The position numbers and the translations under genes are program-made. Positions 25,655 to 32,406 of a stretch of 40,240 nucleotides of DNA are shown here, one piece after another. Position 1 is the stretch's first letter. Each line of letters begins with the position of its first letter. This DNA comes from an uncultured Prevotella sp. (lineage in GTDB: Bacteria > Bacteroidota > Bacteroidia > Bacteroidales > Bacteroidaceae): contig OMZO01000018.1 of the NCBI GenBank assembly GCA_900315525.1, forward strand, positions 1 through 40,240, read 5' to 3'. The notes beneath the pieces are model-generated. The model was not told the origin of the DNA. It was given only the letters and a program-made list of their open reading frames with translations, and did not search any database.

Positions 25655-26095
25655 TTAGTCTTTCAGCAGGTCCTCAAGGAACTTGTCGAGATCTTCGTCC
25701 AGACCTTGCATCAGGTCTGGGTCGATGATGACGGTGTCGTCATCCACAAGATAGAGTTCTTCGACAGCCTCCTTGTCGTCCTGTTCCAAGACGAAGGAGA
25801 AAGGCTTCAAGATCGACATCTGCTCGATGTCATGCTTGTGCTTTTCGATGATTTTCCGCAATGCTGGTGCGATCTCATGGTAGAAATCATCGTCCTTGTT
25901 GTCAATCCATTGTTCGATGACGCTGCGTGTAATCTCCACATCGTCGTCATTGTAGACCGTTAACTCTCCCGTCTCCTGGGTTACGCGGAGATGGATGTCG
26001 GTCATGACAGTTGCCTCTTCGGTAGCTGGAAATTTTTCGATGGTCTTGCGCAGTGTGCGCTCGATCTGCTGCAGTGCCTGTTCGCTGGTTTTCAT
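25655..26095 (-). CDS. Small acidic cytoplasmic protein of unknown function
   Basis: 146 residues with no signal or membrane segment, strongly acidic at the C-terminus (LVDDDTVIIDPDLMQGLDEDLDKFLEDLLKD). The N-terminus is helical (SEQALQQIERTLRKTIEKF), the middle contains TDIHLRVTQETGELTVYNDDDVE. It has its own well-formed promoter, so it is likely a real, independently expressed gene. I do not recognise a family and assign no role. Confidence 0.75.
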   Translation of the reverse strand: MKTSEQALQQIERTLRKTIEKFPATEEATVMTDIHLRVTQETGELTVYNDDDVEITRSVIEQWIDNKDDDFYHEIAPALRKIIEKHKHDIEQMSILKPFSFVLEQDDKEAVEELYLVDDDTVIIDPDLMQGLDEDLDKFLEDLLKD

Positions 26096-26118
26096 TGTTC
26101 TTTTTGCTTAAATCGTGG

Positions 26119-26150
26119 CAAAAGTATAAAAAATCTTTTGTAACTGCAAA
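26119..26150 (-). promoter_or_regulatory. Promoter of the acidic protein gene
   Basis: On the minus strand TTTG (forward CAAA 26147-26150) is followed after 20 bp by TACTTTTG (forward CAAAAGTA 26119-26126), a full Bacteroidota consensus, 23 bases upstream of the start. Confidence 0.75.
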
Positions 26151-26188
26151 CGATTACGAATATTTTTACGAAAAAACGCTGTTTTTAC

Positions 26189-26219
26189 TTTGTTTTTTCA
26201 TCAGATTATCGTACCTTTG
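26189..26219 (+). promoter_or_regulatory. Promoter of the rseC-rnf operon
   Basis: TTTG at 26189-26192 and TACCTTTG at 26212-26219 with 19 bp between, a full consensus match. The expected transcription start, about 5-7 bases after the -7 box, falls at or next to the GTG at 26224. Confidence 0.8.
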
Positions 26220-26223
26220 CAAA

Positions 26224-26643
26224 GTGCATACTAAAATAAGTCATTCAGGAATTGTAGAATCGGTAGAGGAAGGTTGTGTGAAGGTTCGTATCCTTCAGAC
26301 GTCTGCGTGTGCAGCCTGCAAGGTAGCCGCCCATTGCAATGCCTCGGAATCGAAGGAGAAGATTGTTGATGTGCTGAATGTGGCCAATACCGAGTCTCTC
26401 AAGAAGGGTGATGCTGTGGTGGTCAGTGCCTCGGGCGATGTGGCTGGCAGTGCGCTGCTCCTGGGTTTTGGACTGCCTTTCGTCGTGCTGGTGGCTGTGT
26501 TGGTAGTTGTGCTTCTGCTGACAGACAACGAGGGGCTTGCTGCCCTCTCCGCACTGGTCGCATTGATACCCTATTACGCTGTGCTCTGGCTCTTCCGAGA
26601 CCGTATCCGTCGGAAAATGGCTTTTGAACTTGAAACAATTTAA
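26224..26643 (+). CDS. rseC: RseC/MucC-like membrane protein (SoxR-reducing system, Rnf-linked)
   Basis: About 139 residues from GTG 26224 (VHTKISHSGIVESVEEGCV). The soluble N-terminal part carries a CAACKVAAHC cysteine cluster like that of RseC and ApbE-linked proteins. Two membrane segments follow (SALLLGFGLPFVVLVAVLVV and LAALSALVALIPYYAVLWLF). RseC-like genes head rnf operons in Bacteroidota, and in E. coli RseC works with the Rsx complex in reducing SoxR; a SoxR role here is not implied. A longer in-frame ORF starts at 26053 but would run through the promoter, so the start at 26224 is preferred and the message would be nearly leaderless. Confidence 0.85.
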   Translation: MHTKISHSGIVESVEEGCVKVRILQTSACAACKVAAHCNASESKEKIVDVLNVANTESLKKGDAVVVSASGDVAGSALLLGFGLPFVVLVAVLVVVLLLTDNEGLAALSALVALIPYYAVLWLFRDRIRRKMAFELETI

Positions 26644-26671
26644 TAACAACTAAAACAAATATCAAAGCATT

Positions 26672-27571
26672 ATGAATTTCATCTTAATTGCAGTGATAGT
26701 CTTGGGTGCTATTGGCTTGATAGCAGCAGTTGTGCTGTTTGCGGCCTCCAAGAAGTTCGCTGTCTATGAAGATCCCCGTATTGCTCAGGTCGGCGAAGTG
26801 CTGCCTGGTGCCAACTGTGGTGGATGTGGATTCCCAGGATGTAGCGGTATGGCCGATGCGCTCGTCAAGGGTGCTGATGCAGGCAGTCTCGACGGGCTGT
26901 TCTGTCCTGTGGGCGGTGCCGATACGATGGGAAAGGTTGCTGATCTGCTTGGTATGGCGATTGCCAATACAGAGCCGATGGTGGCCGTAGTGAGATGTAA
27001 TGGTACTTGCGAGCATCGTCCTCGCATTGCCGAGTATGCCGGACTTCGCACGTGTGCTGCTATGCATGCCTGTGGTGCTGGTGAAACGGCCTGTGGCTTC
27101 GGCTGTCTGGGTTGTGGTGATTGTGTCGAGGCTTGTCAGTTCGATGCTATCCATATCAATCCCGAGACTGGTATCGCCGAAGTCGATGAGGAGAAGTGTA
27201 CGTCTTGCGGCAGTTGCGTCAAGGCTTGTCCGCGTGGCATCATCGAACTGCGCAAGAAGGGTCCGAAGGGTAGGAGAGTGTTTGTCTCCTGCGTCAATAA
27301 GGACAAGGGGCCTGTGGCGATGAAAGCTTGTGCCGTCAGTTGTATCGGTTGCGGTAAGTGTGAGAAGGAGTGTAACTTCGGTGCGATCACTGTTGAGAAC
27401 AACCTGGCCTACATTGACCACACGAAGTGCCGTCTCTGCCGTAAGTGCGTTACCGTTTGCCCGAAGCACGCCATCGTCGATGTCAACTTCCCCACACCGG
27501 CGCCTGCTCCGAAACCCAAGGAACCCGCTGCTCCGAAGCCTGAGACGGATTCAACTAATTCCACCAAATAA
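26672..27571 (+). CDS. rnfB: Rnf electron-transport complex subunit B
   Basis: The iron-sulfur entry subunit of the Rnf complex, which couples ferredoxin oxidation and NAD reduction to ion pumping. It has 299 residues. An N-terminal membrane anchor (residues 3-25) precedes the Fe4 domain with Cys49, Cys52, Cys57 and Cys78 (ANCGGCGFPGCSG). Four ferredoxin-type clusters follow: CLGCGDCVEAC (145-155), CTSCGSCVKAC (176-186), CIGCGKCEKEC (224-234) and CRLCRKCVTVC (253-263). A Pro/Ala/Lys-rich tail (PTPAPAPKPKEPAAPKP) ends the protein. It follows rseC by 28 bases and precedes rnfC. Confidence 0.97.
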   Translation: MNFILIAVIVLGAIGLIAAVVLFAASKKFAVYEDPRIAQVGEVLPGANCGGCGFPGCSGMADALVKGADAGSLDGLFCPVGGADTMGKVADLLGMAIANTEPMVAVVRCNGTCEHRPRIAEYAGLRTCAAMHACGAGETACGFGCLGCGDCVEACQFDAIHINPETGIAEVDEEKCTSCGSCVKACPRGIIELRKKGPKGRRVFVSCVNKDKGPVAMKACAVSCIGCGKCEKECNFGAITVENNLAYIDHTKCRLCRKCVTVCPKHAIVDVNFPTPAPAPKPKEPAAPKPETDSTNSTK

Positions 27572-27589
27572 GAAAAGGAGGTAACCATT

Positions 27590-28957
27590 ATGAATATAAG
27601 AACATTTAGCATAGGTGGTGTACACCCCGAAGAAAACAAACTGAGCAATGATGCCGTAACGCAGGTGGCTGCGCTCCCGAAGCAGGCCATCTTCCCCTTG
27701 AGCCAGCATATCGGAGCGCCTGCCAAGCCTGTTGTTGCCAAAGGCGACAAGGTGAAGGTGGGAACGCTGATTGCAGAGGCTGGCGGCTTCGTGTCGGCTC
27801 CGATCTATTCGTCTGTCAGCGGTACCGTCTTCAAGATTGATACGGCTATCGACGCAACAGGTTATCGTAAGCCTGTCATCATAATCAATGTAGAAGGCGA
27901 CGAATGGGAAGAGAGTATCGACCGCTCGGACAAACTGGAGACCGTCGAGGCTCATCCGGAACTGACTCCCGAGGAGATTGTCAACCGCATCAAGACAGCT
28001 GGTGTCGTAGGTATGGGTGGTGCTTGTTTCCCGACCTTTATCAAACTGACACCTCCGCCGACGGCAAAGGCTGAGTGCGTGATTATCAATGCCGTCGAGT
28101 GCGAGCCTTACATCACAGCCGACTTCCGTCTGATGATGGAGCATCCCGATGAGATTCTCGTCGGTCTCGAACTGCTGATGAAGGGTGCGAAGGTCAACAC
28201 GGGTTATATCGGTATTGAGACCAATAAGATGCCTGCTATCGAACTGCTCACGAAGAAATGCGCAGAGAAGTTCGGCGGTTCTGCTTATAACGTAGAGGTG
28301 GTTCCCCTGAAGCAGCGCTATCCGCAGGGTGGTGAGAAGCAGCTCGTTGATGCGGTGATCCAGCGTCAAGTGCCTGCGCCTCCTGCTATCCCTGTGAACG
28401 TTGGAGCAATCGTTCAGAATGTAGGTACTGCCTACGCTGTCTATGAGGCAGTTATGAAGAACAAGCCCCTCTTTGAACGCTATACGACTGTGACGGGTAA
28501 GAAGCTCCAGAAACCCAGCAACTTCCTCGTCCGTATGGGTACGCCGATGCAGGAGTTGATTGATGCCTGTGGCGGTATGCCTGAGGGCGACAACAAACTG
28601 TTGGCAGGCGGTCCGATGATGGGTAAGGCCTTGACTTCTACCGAGGTGCCTATCTGCAAGGGAACGAACTCCGTGACGATTATCTCAGATGACGAGGCCC
28701 GTCGCAAGGAGCCGCAGCCCTGTATTCGCTGTGCCAAGTGCGTAGGCGCTTGTCCGATGGGCTTGGAGCCTTATCTGCTTGCCAAGATCTCTGAGGTGAA
28801 GAACTGGGAGCGTGCTGAGCGTGAAGACATCGTCAGCTGTATCGAGTGCGGCTCTTGCCAGTTCACTTGTCCGGCTCATCGTCCGCTGCTCGACAATATC
28901 CGTCAGGGCAAATCGACCGTCATGGGAATCATCCGCGCCCGCGCTGCTAAGAAATAA
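27590..28957 (+). CDS. rnfC: Rnf complex subunit C
   Basis: The NADH- and FMN-binding peripheral subunit, 455 residues. The N-terminal RnfC domain is followed by the nucleotide-binding Gly-rich stretch VVGMGGACFPTFIKL (about 142-156) and the SLBB-like region. Two C-terminal [4Fe-4S] motifs are seen: CIRCAKCVGACPMG and CIECGSCQFTCPAHR. It lacks the long repeat tail found in enterobacterial RsxC. An unusually strong Shine-Dalgarno, AGGAGG at 27576-27581, sits 8 bases before the ATG. The stop codon merges into a heptamer array that leads into rnfD. Confidence 0.97.
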   Translation: MNIRTFSIGGVHPEENKLSNDAVTQVAALPKQAIFPLSQHIGAPAKPVVAKGDKVKVGTLIAEAGGFVSAPIYSSVSGTVFKIDTAIDATGYRKPVIIINVEGDEWEESIDRSDKLETVEAHPELTPEEIVNRIKTAGVVGMGGACFPTFIKLTPPPTAKAECVIINAVECEPYITADFRLMMEHPDEILVGLELLMKGAKVNTGYIGIETNKMPAIELLTKKCAEKFGGSAYNVEVVPLKQRYPQGGEKQLVDAVIQRQVPAPPAIPVNVGAIVQNVGTAYAVYEAVMKNKPLFERYTTVTGKKLQKPSNFLVRMGTPMQELIDACGGMPEGDNKLLAGGPMMGKALTSTEVPICKGTNSVTIISDDEARRKEPQPCIRCAKCVGACPMGLEPYLLAKISEVKNWERAEREDIVSCIECGSCQFTCPAHRPLLDNIRQGKSTVMGIIRARAAKK

Positions 28958-28987
28958 TGTTCAATGTTCAATGATTAATGTTCAATG
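28957..28987 (+). repeat. ATGTTCA heptamer array between rnfC and rnfD
   Basis: Four 7-base units fill the whole gap: ATGTTCA at 28957, 28964 and 28978, and the variant ATGATTA at 28971. The first unit's A is the last base of the rnfC stop codon. The ATG that would begin a fifth unit at 28985 is the rnfD start codon. No Shine-Dalgarno sequence is present. The ATG-first heptamer form is shared with the arms of the two dispersed elements (ATGACAA and ATGACTA). Confidence 0.85.
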
Positions 28988-29983
28988 AGTAAATTAATAG
29001 TATCATTATCGCCACACGCACACGGAACAGATACCGTAGAGCGCAACATGTACGGCGTGATCATCGCCCTGATGCCTGCGCTGCTCGTATCGTTCTATTT
29101 CTTCGGCCTTGGCTCTGTCATCGTCACGGCTACGAGTGTGGCTGCCTGCGTCTTCTTTGAGTGGGCTATCAGCAAGTTTATTCTGAAGCAGGAGCGTAAT
29201 ACCGTTCTGGACGGCTCAGCCGTGCTTACAGGTCTGCTCCTGGCTTTCAACCTGCCGTCGAACCTCCCCATCTGGATCATCGTCATCGGTGCGCTTTTCG
29301 CCATCGGTGTGGCTAAGATGTCGTTTGGCGGACTGGGTAATAACCTCTTTAATCCTGCGCTCGTAGGTCGTGCAGCCTTGCTTGTGGCCTTCCCTGCGCA
29401 GATGACCACTTGGCCGAAGGTTGGCCAGCTCTCGAGCTATCTCGATGCCGAGACTGGTGCCACTCCGCTTTCGATCATGAAGAATGCCATCAAGAGCGGC
29501 GATGCCTCTGTGCTCGACCAGCTGCCCGACTCACTCAGCCTCTTCATTGGTAATCATCCCGATGGTGCAGGTGCAATGGGTGAGATCTGTGCGCTGGCGC
29601 TGATCTTAGGTCTGGCCTATATGCTGTGGAAGAAGATCATCACCTGGCACATCCCCGTCAGCATCATCTGCACGGTGTTTGTCTTCGCCGGTCTGCTCCA
29701 CTTGGCTAATCCTATCTATGCTGATCCTGTCAGCGTGATCCTCTCCGGTGGTCTGATGCTCGGCGCCATCTTCATGGCTACCGACTACGTGACCTCGCCG
29801 ATGACGCCAAAGGGACAGTTGATCTATGGTGTGGCCATCGGTTTCCTCACCGTCGTCATCCGTAACTGGGGTGCCTATCCAGAGGGTATGTCGTTCGCCA
29901 TCCTGATCATGAACGCCTTCACACCTCTTATTAATAATTATGTGAAACCCAAGCGCTTCGGTGAAGTGCCTGCCAAGAACTAA
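28985..29983 (+). CDS. rnfD: Rnf complex subunit D
   Basis: An integral membrane subunit of about 332 residues with roughly 8-10 hydrophobic segments, in the NqrB/RnfD family. It carries a covalently bound FMN on Thr160 of the motif AETGATPLS, the expected TGATPL site. The N-terminus SKLIVSLSPHAHGTDTVERNMYGVI is family typical. ApbE, the flavin transferase needed for attachment, is not in the window. The start codon lies within the heptamer array; translation may rely on coupling to rnfC. Confidence 0.97.
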   Translation: MSKLIVSLSPHAHGTDTVERNMYGVIIALMPALLVSFYFFGLGSVIVTATSVAACVFFEWAISKFILKQERNTVLDGSAVLTGLLLAFNLPSNLPIWIIVIGALFAIGVAKMSFGGLGNNLFNPALVGRAALLVAFPAQMTTWPKVGQLSSYLDAETGATPLSIMKNAIKSGDASVLDQLPDSLSLFIGNHPDGAGAMGEICALALILGLAYMLWKKIITWHIPVSIICTVFVFAGLLHLANPIYADPVSVILSGGLMLGAIFMATDYVTSPMTPKGQLIYGVAIGFLTVVIRNWGAYPEGMSFAILIMNAFTPLINNYVKPKRFGEVPAKN

Positions 29984-29998
29984 AGGAGGACCAGAGAT

Positions 29999-30622
29999 AT
30001 GAAGAAACTTGAATCATCATTGGTGAATATGGTGCTGGTGCTCACAGGAGTGGCAGTCATCATGGGTGGTATCCTCGCTTATGTGAACCACCTGACAGAA
30101 GGTCCTATCAACGACCAGAAGGCAAAGGCGCTGGCCGACGGTATCAAGAGCGTCATGGGTGTCAGCGACATCACCGTCGCCAAGACCGACACCGTGAAGC
30201 AGAACGATGCCAAGGGCAAGGAACTCACGTATATCATCTATCAGACGAAGGACGCTCAGGGCAAGGACCTCGGTGCTGCCGTAGAATCGACCTCTGGCGG
30301 CTTCGGCGGTGACCTGAAGGTGCTCGTGGGCTTCGATCCCGAAGGCAAGATCCTCGGCTATACGCTGCTGGAGCATGCTGAGACTCCGGGACTCGGTGCG
30401 AAGGCCGACAAGTGGTTCCAAAAAGGGGAGAAGGGCGACATCATCGGCAAGGACCCCAAGGAGCCGCTGACCGTATCGAAGGACGGTGGACAGGTGGATG
30501 CCATCACGGCCTCTACGATCACCAGCCGTGCCTTCCTGCTGGCTGTGAACAATGCTTATAGTGCTTACAAGGCAACGCCCGTCGATGGCGAGAGCGGAGC
30601 CACAAAACAAGAGGAGAATTAA
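29999..30622 (+). CDS. rnfG: Rnf complex subunit G
   Basis: A 207-residue membrane-anchored, periplasm-facing flavoprotein. One N-terminal membrane segment (residues 10-28) is followed by an FMN-binding domain. The flavinylation site is DAITASTITS, with the predicted acceptor Thr173; TAST replaces the common SGAT, which is a conservative variation. Other landmarks are LGAAVESTSGGFGGDLKVLVGFDPEGKILGY and HAETPGLGAKADKW. A strong Shine-Dalgarno AGGAGG (29984-29989) lies 9 bases before the start. Confidence 0.96.
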   Translation: MKKLESSLVNMVLVLTGVAVIMGGILAYVNHLTEGPINDQKAKALADGIKSVMGVSDITVAKTDTVKQNDAKGKELTYIIYQTKDAQGKDLGAAVESTSGGFGGDLKVLVGFDPEGKILGYTLLEHAETPGLGAKADKWFQKGEKGDIIGKDPKEPLTVSKDGGQVDAITASTITSRAFLLAVNNAYSAYKATPVDGESGATKQEEN

Positions 30623-30627
30623 GCTTT

Positions 30628-31212
30628 ATGAACGCAATACAGATTATCAAGAATGGCATCGTCAAGGAGAACCCTACGTTCGTCCTGATGCTCGGTATGT
30701 GTCCTACGCTGGCCACTACCACCTCTGCCCTTAATGGTATGTCGATGGGACTGGCCACGATGGCTGTGCTCATCTGCACCAACTTCGTGATCTCGTGCCT
30801 GAAGTCGGTGACGCCCGACAAGGTGCGCATCCCTGTGTTCATCGTCGTGATTGCCGCCTTCGTGACCATCCTGCAGCTTGTCATTAAGGCCTTCCTGCCC
30901 GACATCGATGCAGCCCTCGGACTGTTTATCCCGCTGATCGTGGTGAACTGTATCATCCTCGGTCGTGCTGAGGCTTTCGCAGCCAAGAACTCGCCTGTGG
31001 CCTCGCTTTTCGACGGTATCGGTATTGGTCTCGGCTTCACGCTCGGACTCACGCTGCTGGGCATTTGCCGCGAGCTGCTGGGCTCTGGCTCTGTGTTCGG
31101 CCTGGCGCTGATTCCTGAGACTTACAACATCCTGCTCTTCGTGCTGCCTCCGGGTGCCTTCATTACCCTCGGCTTCCTGATCGCAATCGTCAACAAATTA
31201 AGAAAGGCATAA
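30628..31212 (+). CDS. rnfE: Rnf complex subunit E
   Basis: A polytopic membrane subunit, 194 residues with about 6 membrane segments, in the NqrD/RnfE family. Typical features are IVKENPTFVLMLGMCPTLATTT and a conserved helix pair around VVNCIILGRAEAFAAKN, which carries one Cys of the membrane-embedded Fe site shared with RnfA. It begins 5 bases after rnfG ends. RnfE and RnfA are related and insert with opposite topology. Confidence 0.97.
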   Translation: MNAIQIIKNGIVKENPTFVLMLGMCPTLATTTSALNGMSMGLATMAVLICTNFVISCLKSVTPDKVRIPVFIVVIAAFVTILQLVIKAFLPDIDAALGLFIPLIVVNCIILGRAEAFAAKNSPVASLFDGIGIGLGFTLGLTLLGICRELLGSGSVFGLALIPETYNILLFVLPPGAFITLGFLIAIVNKLRKA

Positions 31213-31215
31213 ATT

Positions 31216-31818
31216 ATGGAATATATACTGATTTTCATTAGCGCCATCTTCGTGAACAACATCGTGTTGTCACAGTTCCTCGGCATCTGTCCGTTCCTTG
31301 GCGTATCGAAGAAGATTGACACCTCGCTGGGTATGTCGGCAGCCGTAGCCTTCGTGCTGACGCTTGCCACGATCGTGACCTGGTGCGTACAGAAGTTCGT
31401 GCTCGATGCCTTCGGGCTGCAGTATCTGCAGACGATAGCCTTCATCCTCGTGATTGCCGCCCTCGTGCAGATGGTGGAGATCGTGCTGAAGAAGGTGTCG
31501 CCCGCCCTCTATCAGGCACTGGGTATCTTCCTGCCGCTGATCACGACCAACTGTGCCGTGCTCGGTGTGGCCATCCTCGTCATCCAGAAGGACTTCAATC
31601 TGCTGCAGTCAGTGGTCTATGCCTTCTCTACGGCTATCGGCTTCGGTCTGGCTCTGACGGTCTTCGCCGGCATGCGCGAGCAGCTCGAGCTGGTCAAGAT
31701 CCCGAAGGGTATGCAGGGCATGGCCATCGTGATGCTCTCTGCCGGTCTGCTCTCATTGGCCTTCATGGGCTTCTCGGGCGTTGACGGTGGTCTGAAGGTG
31801 CTTTTCGGCCTCGATTGA
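31216..31818 (+). CDS. rnfA: Rnf complex subunit A
   Basis: A 200-residue membrane subunit, about 6 membrane segments, NqrE/RnfA family. It shares with RnfE the paired motifs FLGICPFLGVSKK and LPLITTNCAVLGVAI, each with a conserved Cys. It begins 3 bases after rnfE and is the last gene of the operon; a hairpin terminator lies 36 bases after its stop. The order rnfB-C-D-G-E-A is the full complement. Confidence 0.97.
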   Translation: MEYILIFISAIFVNNIVLSQFLGICPFLGVSKKIDTSLGMSAAVAFVLTLATIVTWCVQKFVLDAFGLQYLQTIAFILVIAALVQMVEIVLKKVSPALYQALGIFLPLITTNCAVLGVAILVIQKDFNLLQSVVYAFSTAIGFGLALTVFAGMREQLELVKIPKGMQGMAIVMLSAGLLSLAFMGFSGVDGGLKVLFGLD

Positions 31819-31854
31819 TGGTTGTGACGTAAGTAAGAATTCGCTTTCTCTATA

Positions 31855-31893
31855 AGCAGGGCATGCAGTGATGTGTGTCCTGCTCTTTTTTTC
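31855..31893 (+). terminator. Terminator of the rnf operon
   Basis: AGCAGGGCATGCA pairs with TGTGTGTCCTGCT through a mostly Watson-Crick stem with a few G-U pairs, followed by CTTTTTTTC. It begins 36 bases after the rnfA stop codon. Confidence 0.75.
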
Positions 31894-32050
31894 TCCCATC
31901 CGTTCGCCCGTTGTGTCAAAATGTCAAAGATATTCGCTAGTCCCCGATTCCGACTCCCTTTGCGATATCCCTAGGAAACACGTGCCCGCGCGCTTGGCAA
32001 TTTTTGTCGCCTAGTTAGGCCGCAAATTTCATCATTTTTCGTTGACAATG

Positions 32051-32082
32051 CAAAGGTACGAAAATTTCAGAGGTCTTCCAAA
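32051..32082 (-). promoter_or_regulatory. Promoter inside repeat copy 2
   Basis: On the minus strand TTTG (forward CAAA 32079-32082) and TACCTTTG (forward CAAAGGTA 32051-32058) are 20 bp apart, identical in spacing to copy 1. No gene is downstream in that direction before the convergent rnf operon. Confidence 0.75.
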
Positions 32083-32198
32083 TTTAAACGCCAAAAAAGC
32101 ACGCAAAAAAGCACGCACCTATTTTAGACATACCTAAAGTTCAGTCATTAGTCATTAGTCATTAGTCATTAAGGAATTCCAGACACCCCAATTTCGGC

Positions 32199-32234
32199 CA
32201 CAATATAATAAAAATATATTTTTATTATATTGTG
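32199..32234. repeat. 36-bp perfect palindrome in repeat copy 2
   Basis: Two exact complementary halves starting CACAATATAATAAAAATA. Relative to copy 1, the third base from the left end is C instead of T and its partner is G instead of A, so the palindrome stays perfect. Confidence 0.9.
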
Positions 32235-32370
32235 AGCAAAGATACACTATCTCCAAATCGTTAATGACTAATGACTAATGACTATAATGACTAAAACAAT
32301 GTCCTTGAATCAAGATGCTTTTTTTTGTGCTTTTTTTAAATAAATCCTTGGGGATTTAGAATTTTCTTTG

Positions 32371-32378
32371 TATCTTTG
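32371..32378 (+). promoter_or_regulatory. -7 box of the histidine kinase unit
   Basis: TATCTTTG matches TAnnTTTG. CTTG at 32347-32350, 20 bp upstream, is a near-match to the -33 TTTG. The box lies after the first in-frame ATG (32368), which supports the start at 32407. Confidence 0.7.
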
Positions 32379-32406
32379 TAGCCACAAAGACGTAAGCCTG
32401 ATAATT

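Larger units (their letters stand above)
31952..32294. repeat. Dispersed noncoding repeat element, copy 2
   Basis: About 343 bp, same orientation and layout as 1835-2179. The left core of about 180 bp is nearly identical, including CCCTAGGAAACAC, the TTGGCAATTTTTGTCG stretch, the promoter boxes and the doubled AAAAAAGCACGC motif. The left arm is four TAGTCAT-type heptamers (32142-32169, the first reading CAGTCAT), then the AGACACCCCA spacer, the 36-bp palindrome (32199-32234) and the right arm of ATGACTA heptamers at 32264, 32271, 32278 and 32287. Unlike copy 1, no gene on the minus strand follows its promoter; transcription from it would head into the rnf terminator and the 3' end of rnfA. 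Confidence 0.85.
31819..32406. other. Intergenic region between rnfA and the histidine kinase gene
   Basis: 588 bases with no gene. It holds the rnf terminator (31855-31893), about 60 bases with nothing I can identify, repeat element copy 2 (31952-32294), a T-rich stretch (around 32318-32338) and the promoter of the histidine kinase (-7 box 32371-32378). Confidence 0.7.

Noticed and set aside
26053-26223. Longer N-terminus for RseC from 26053
   Set aside because: The extension crosses the divergent promoters and the end of the acidic-protein gene; the conserved part begins at HTKISHSGIVE.
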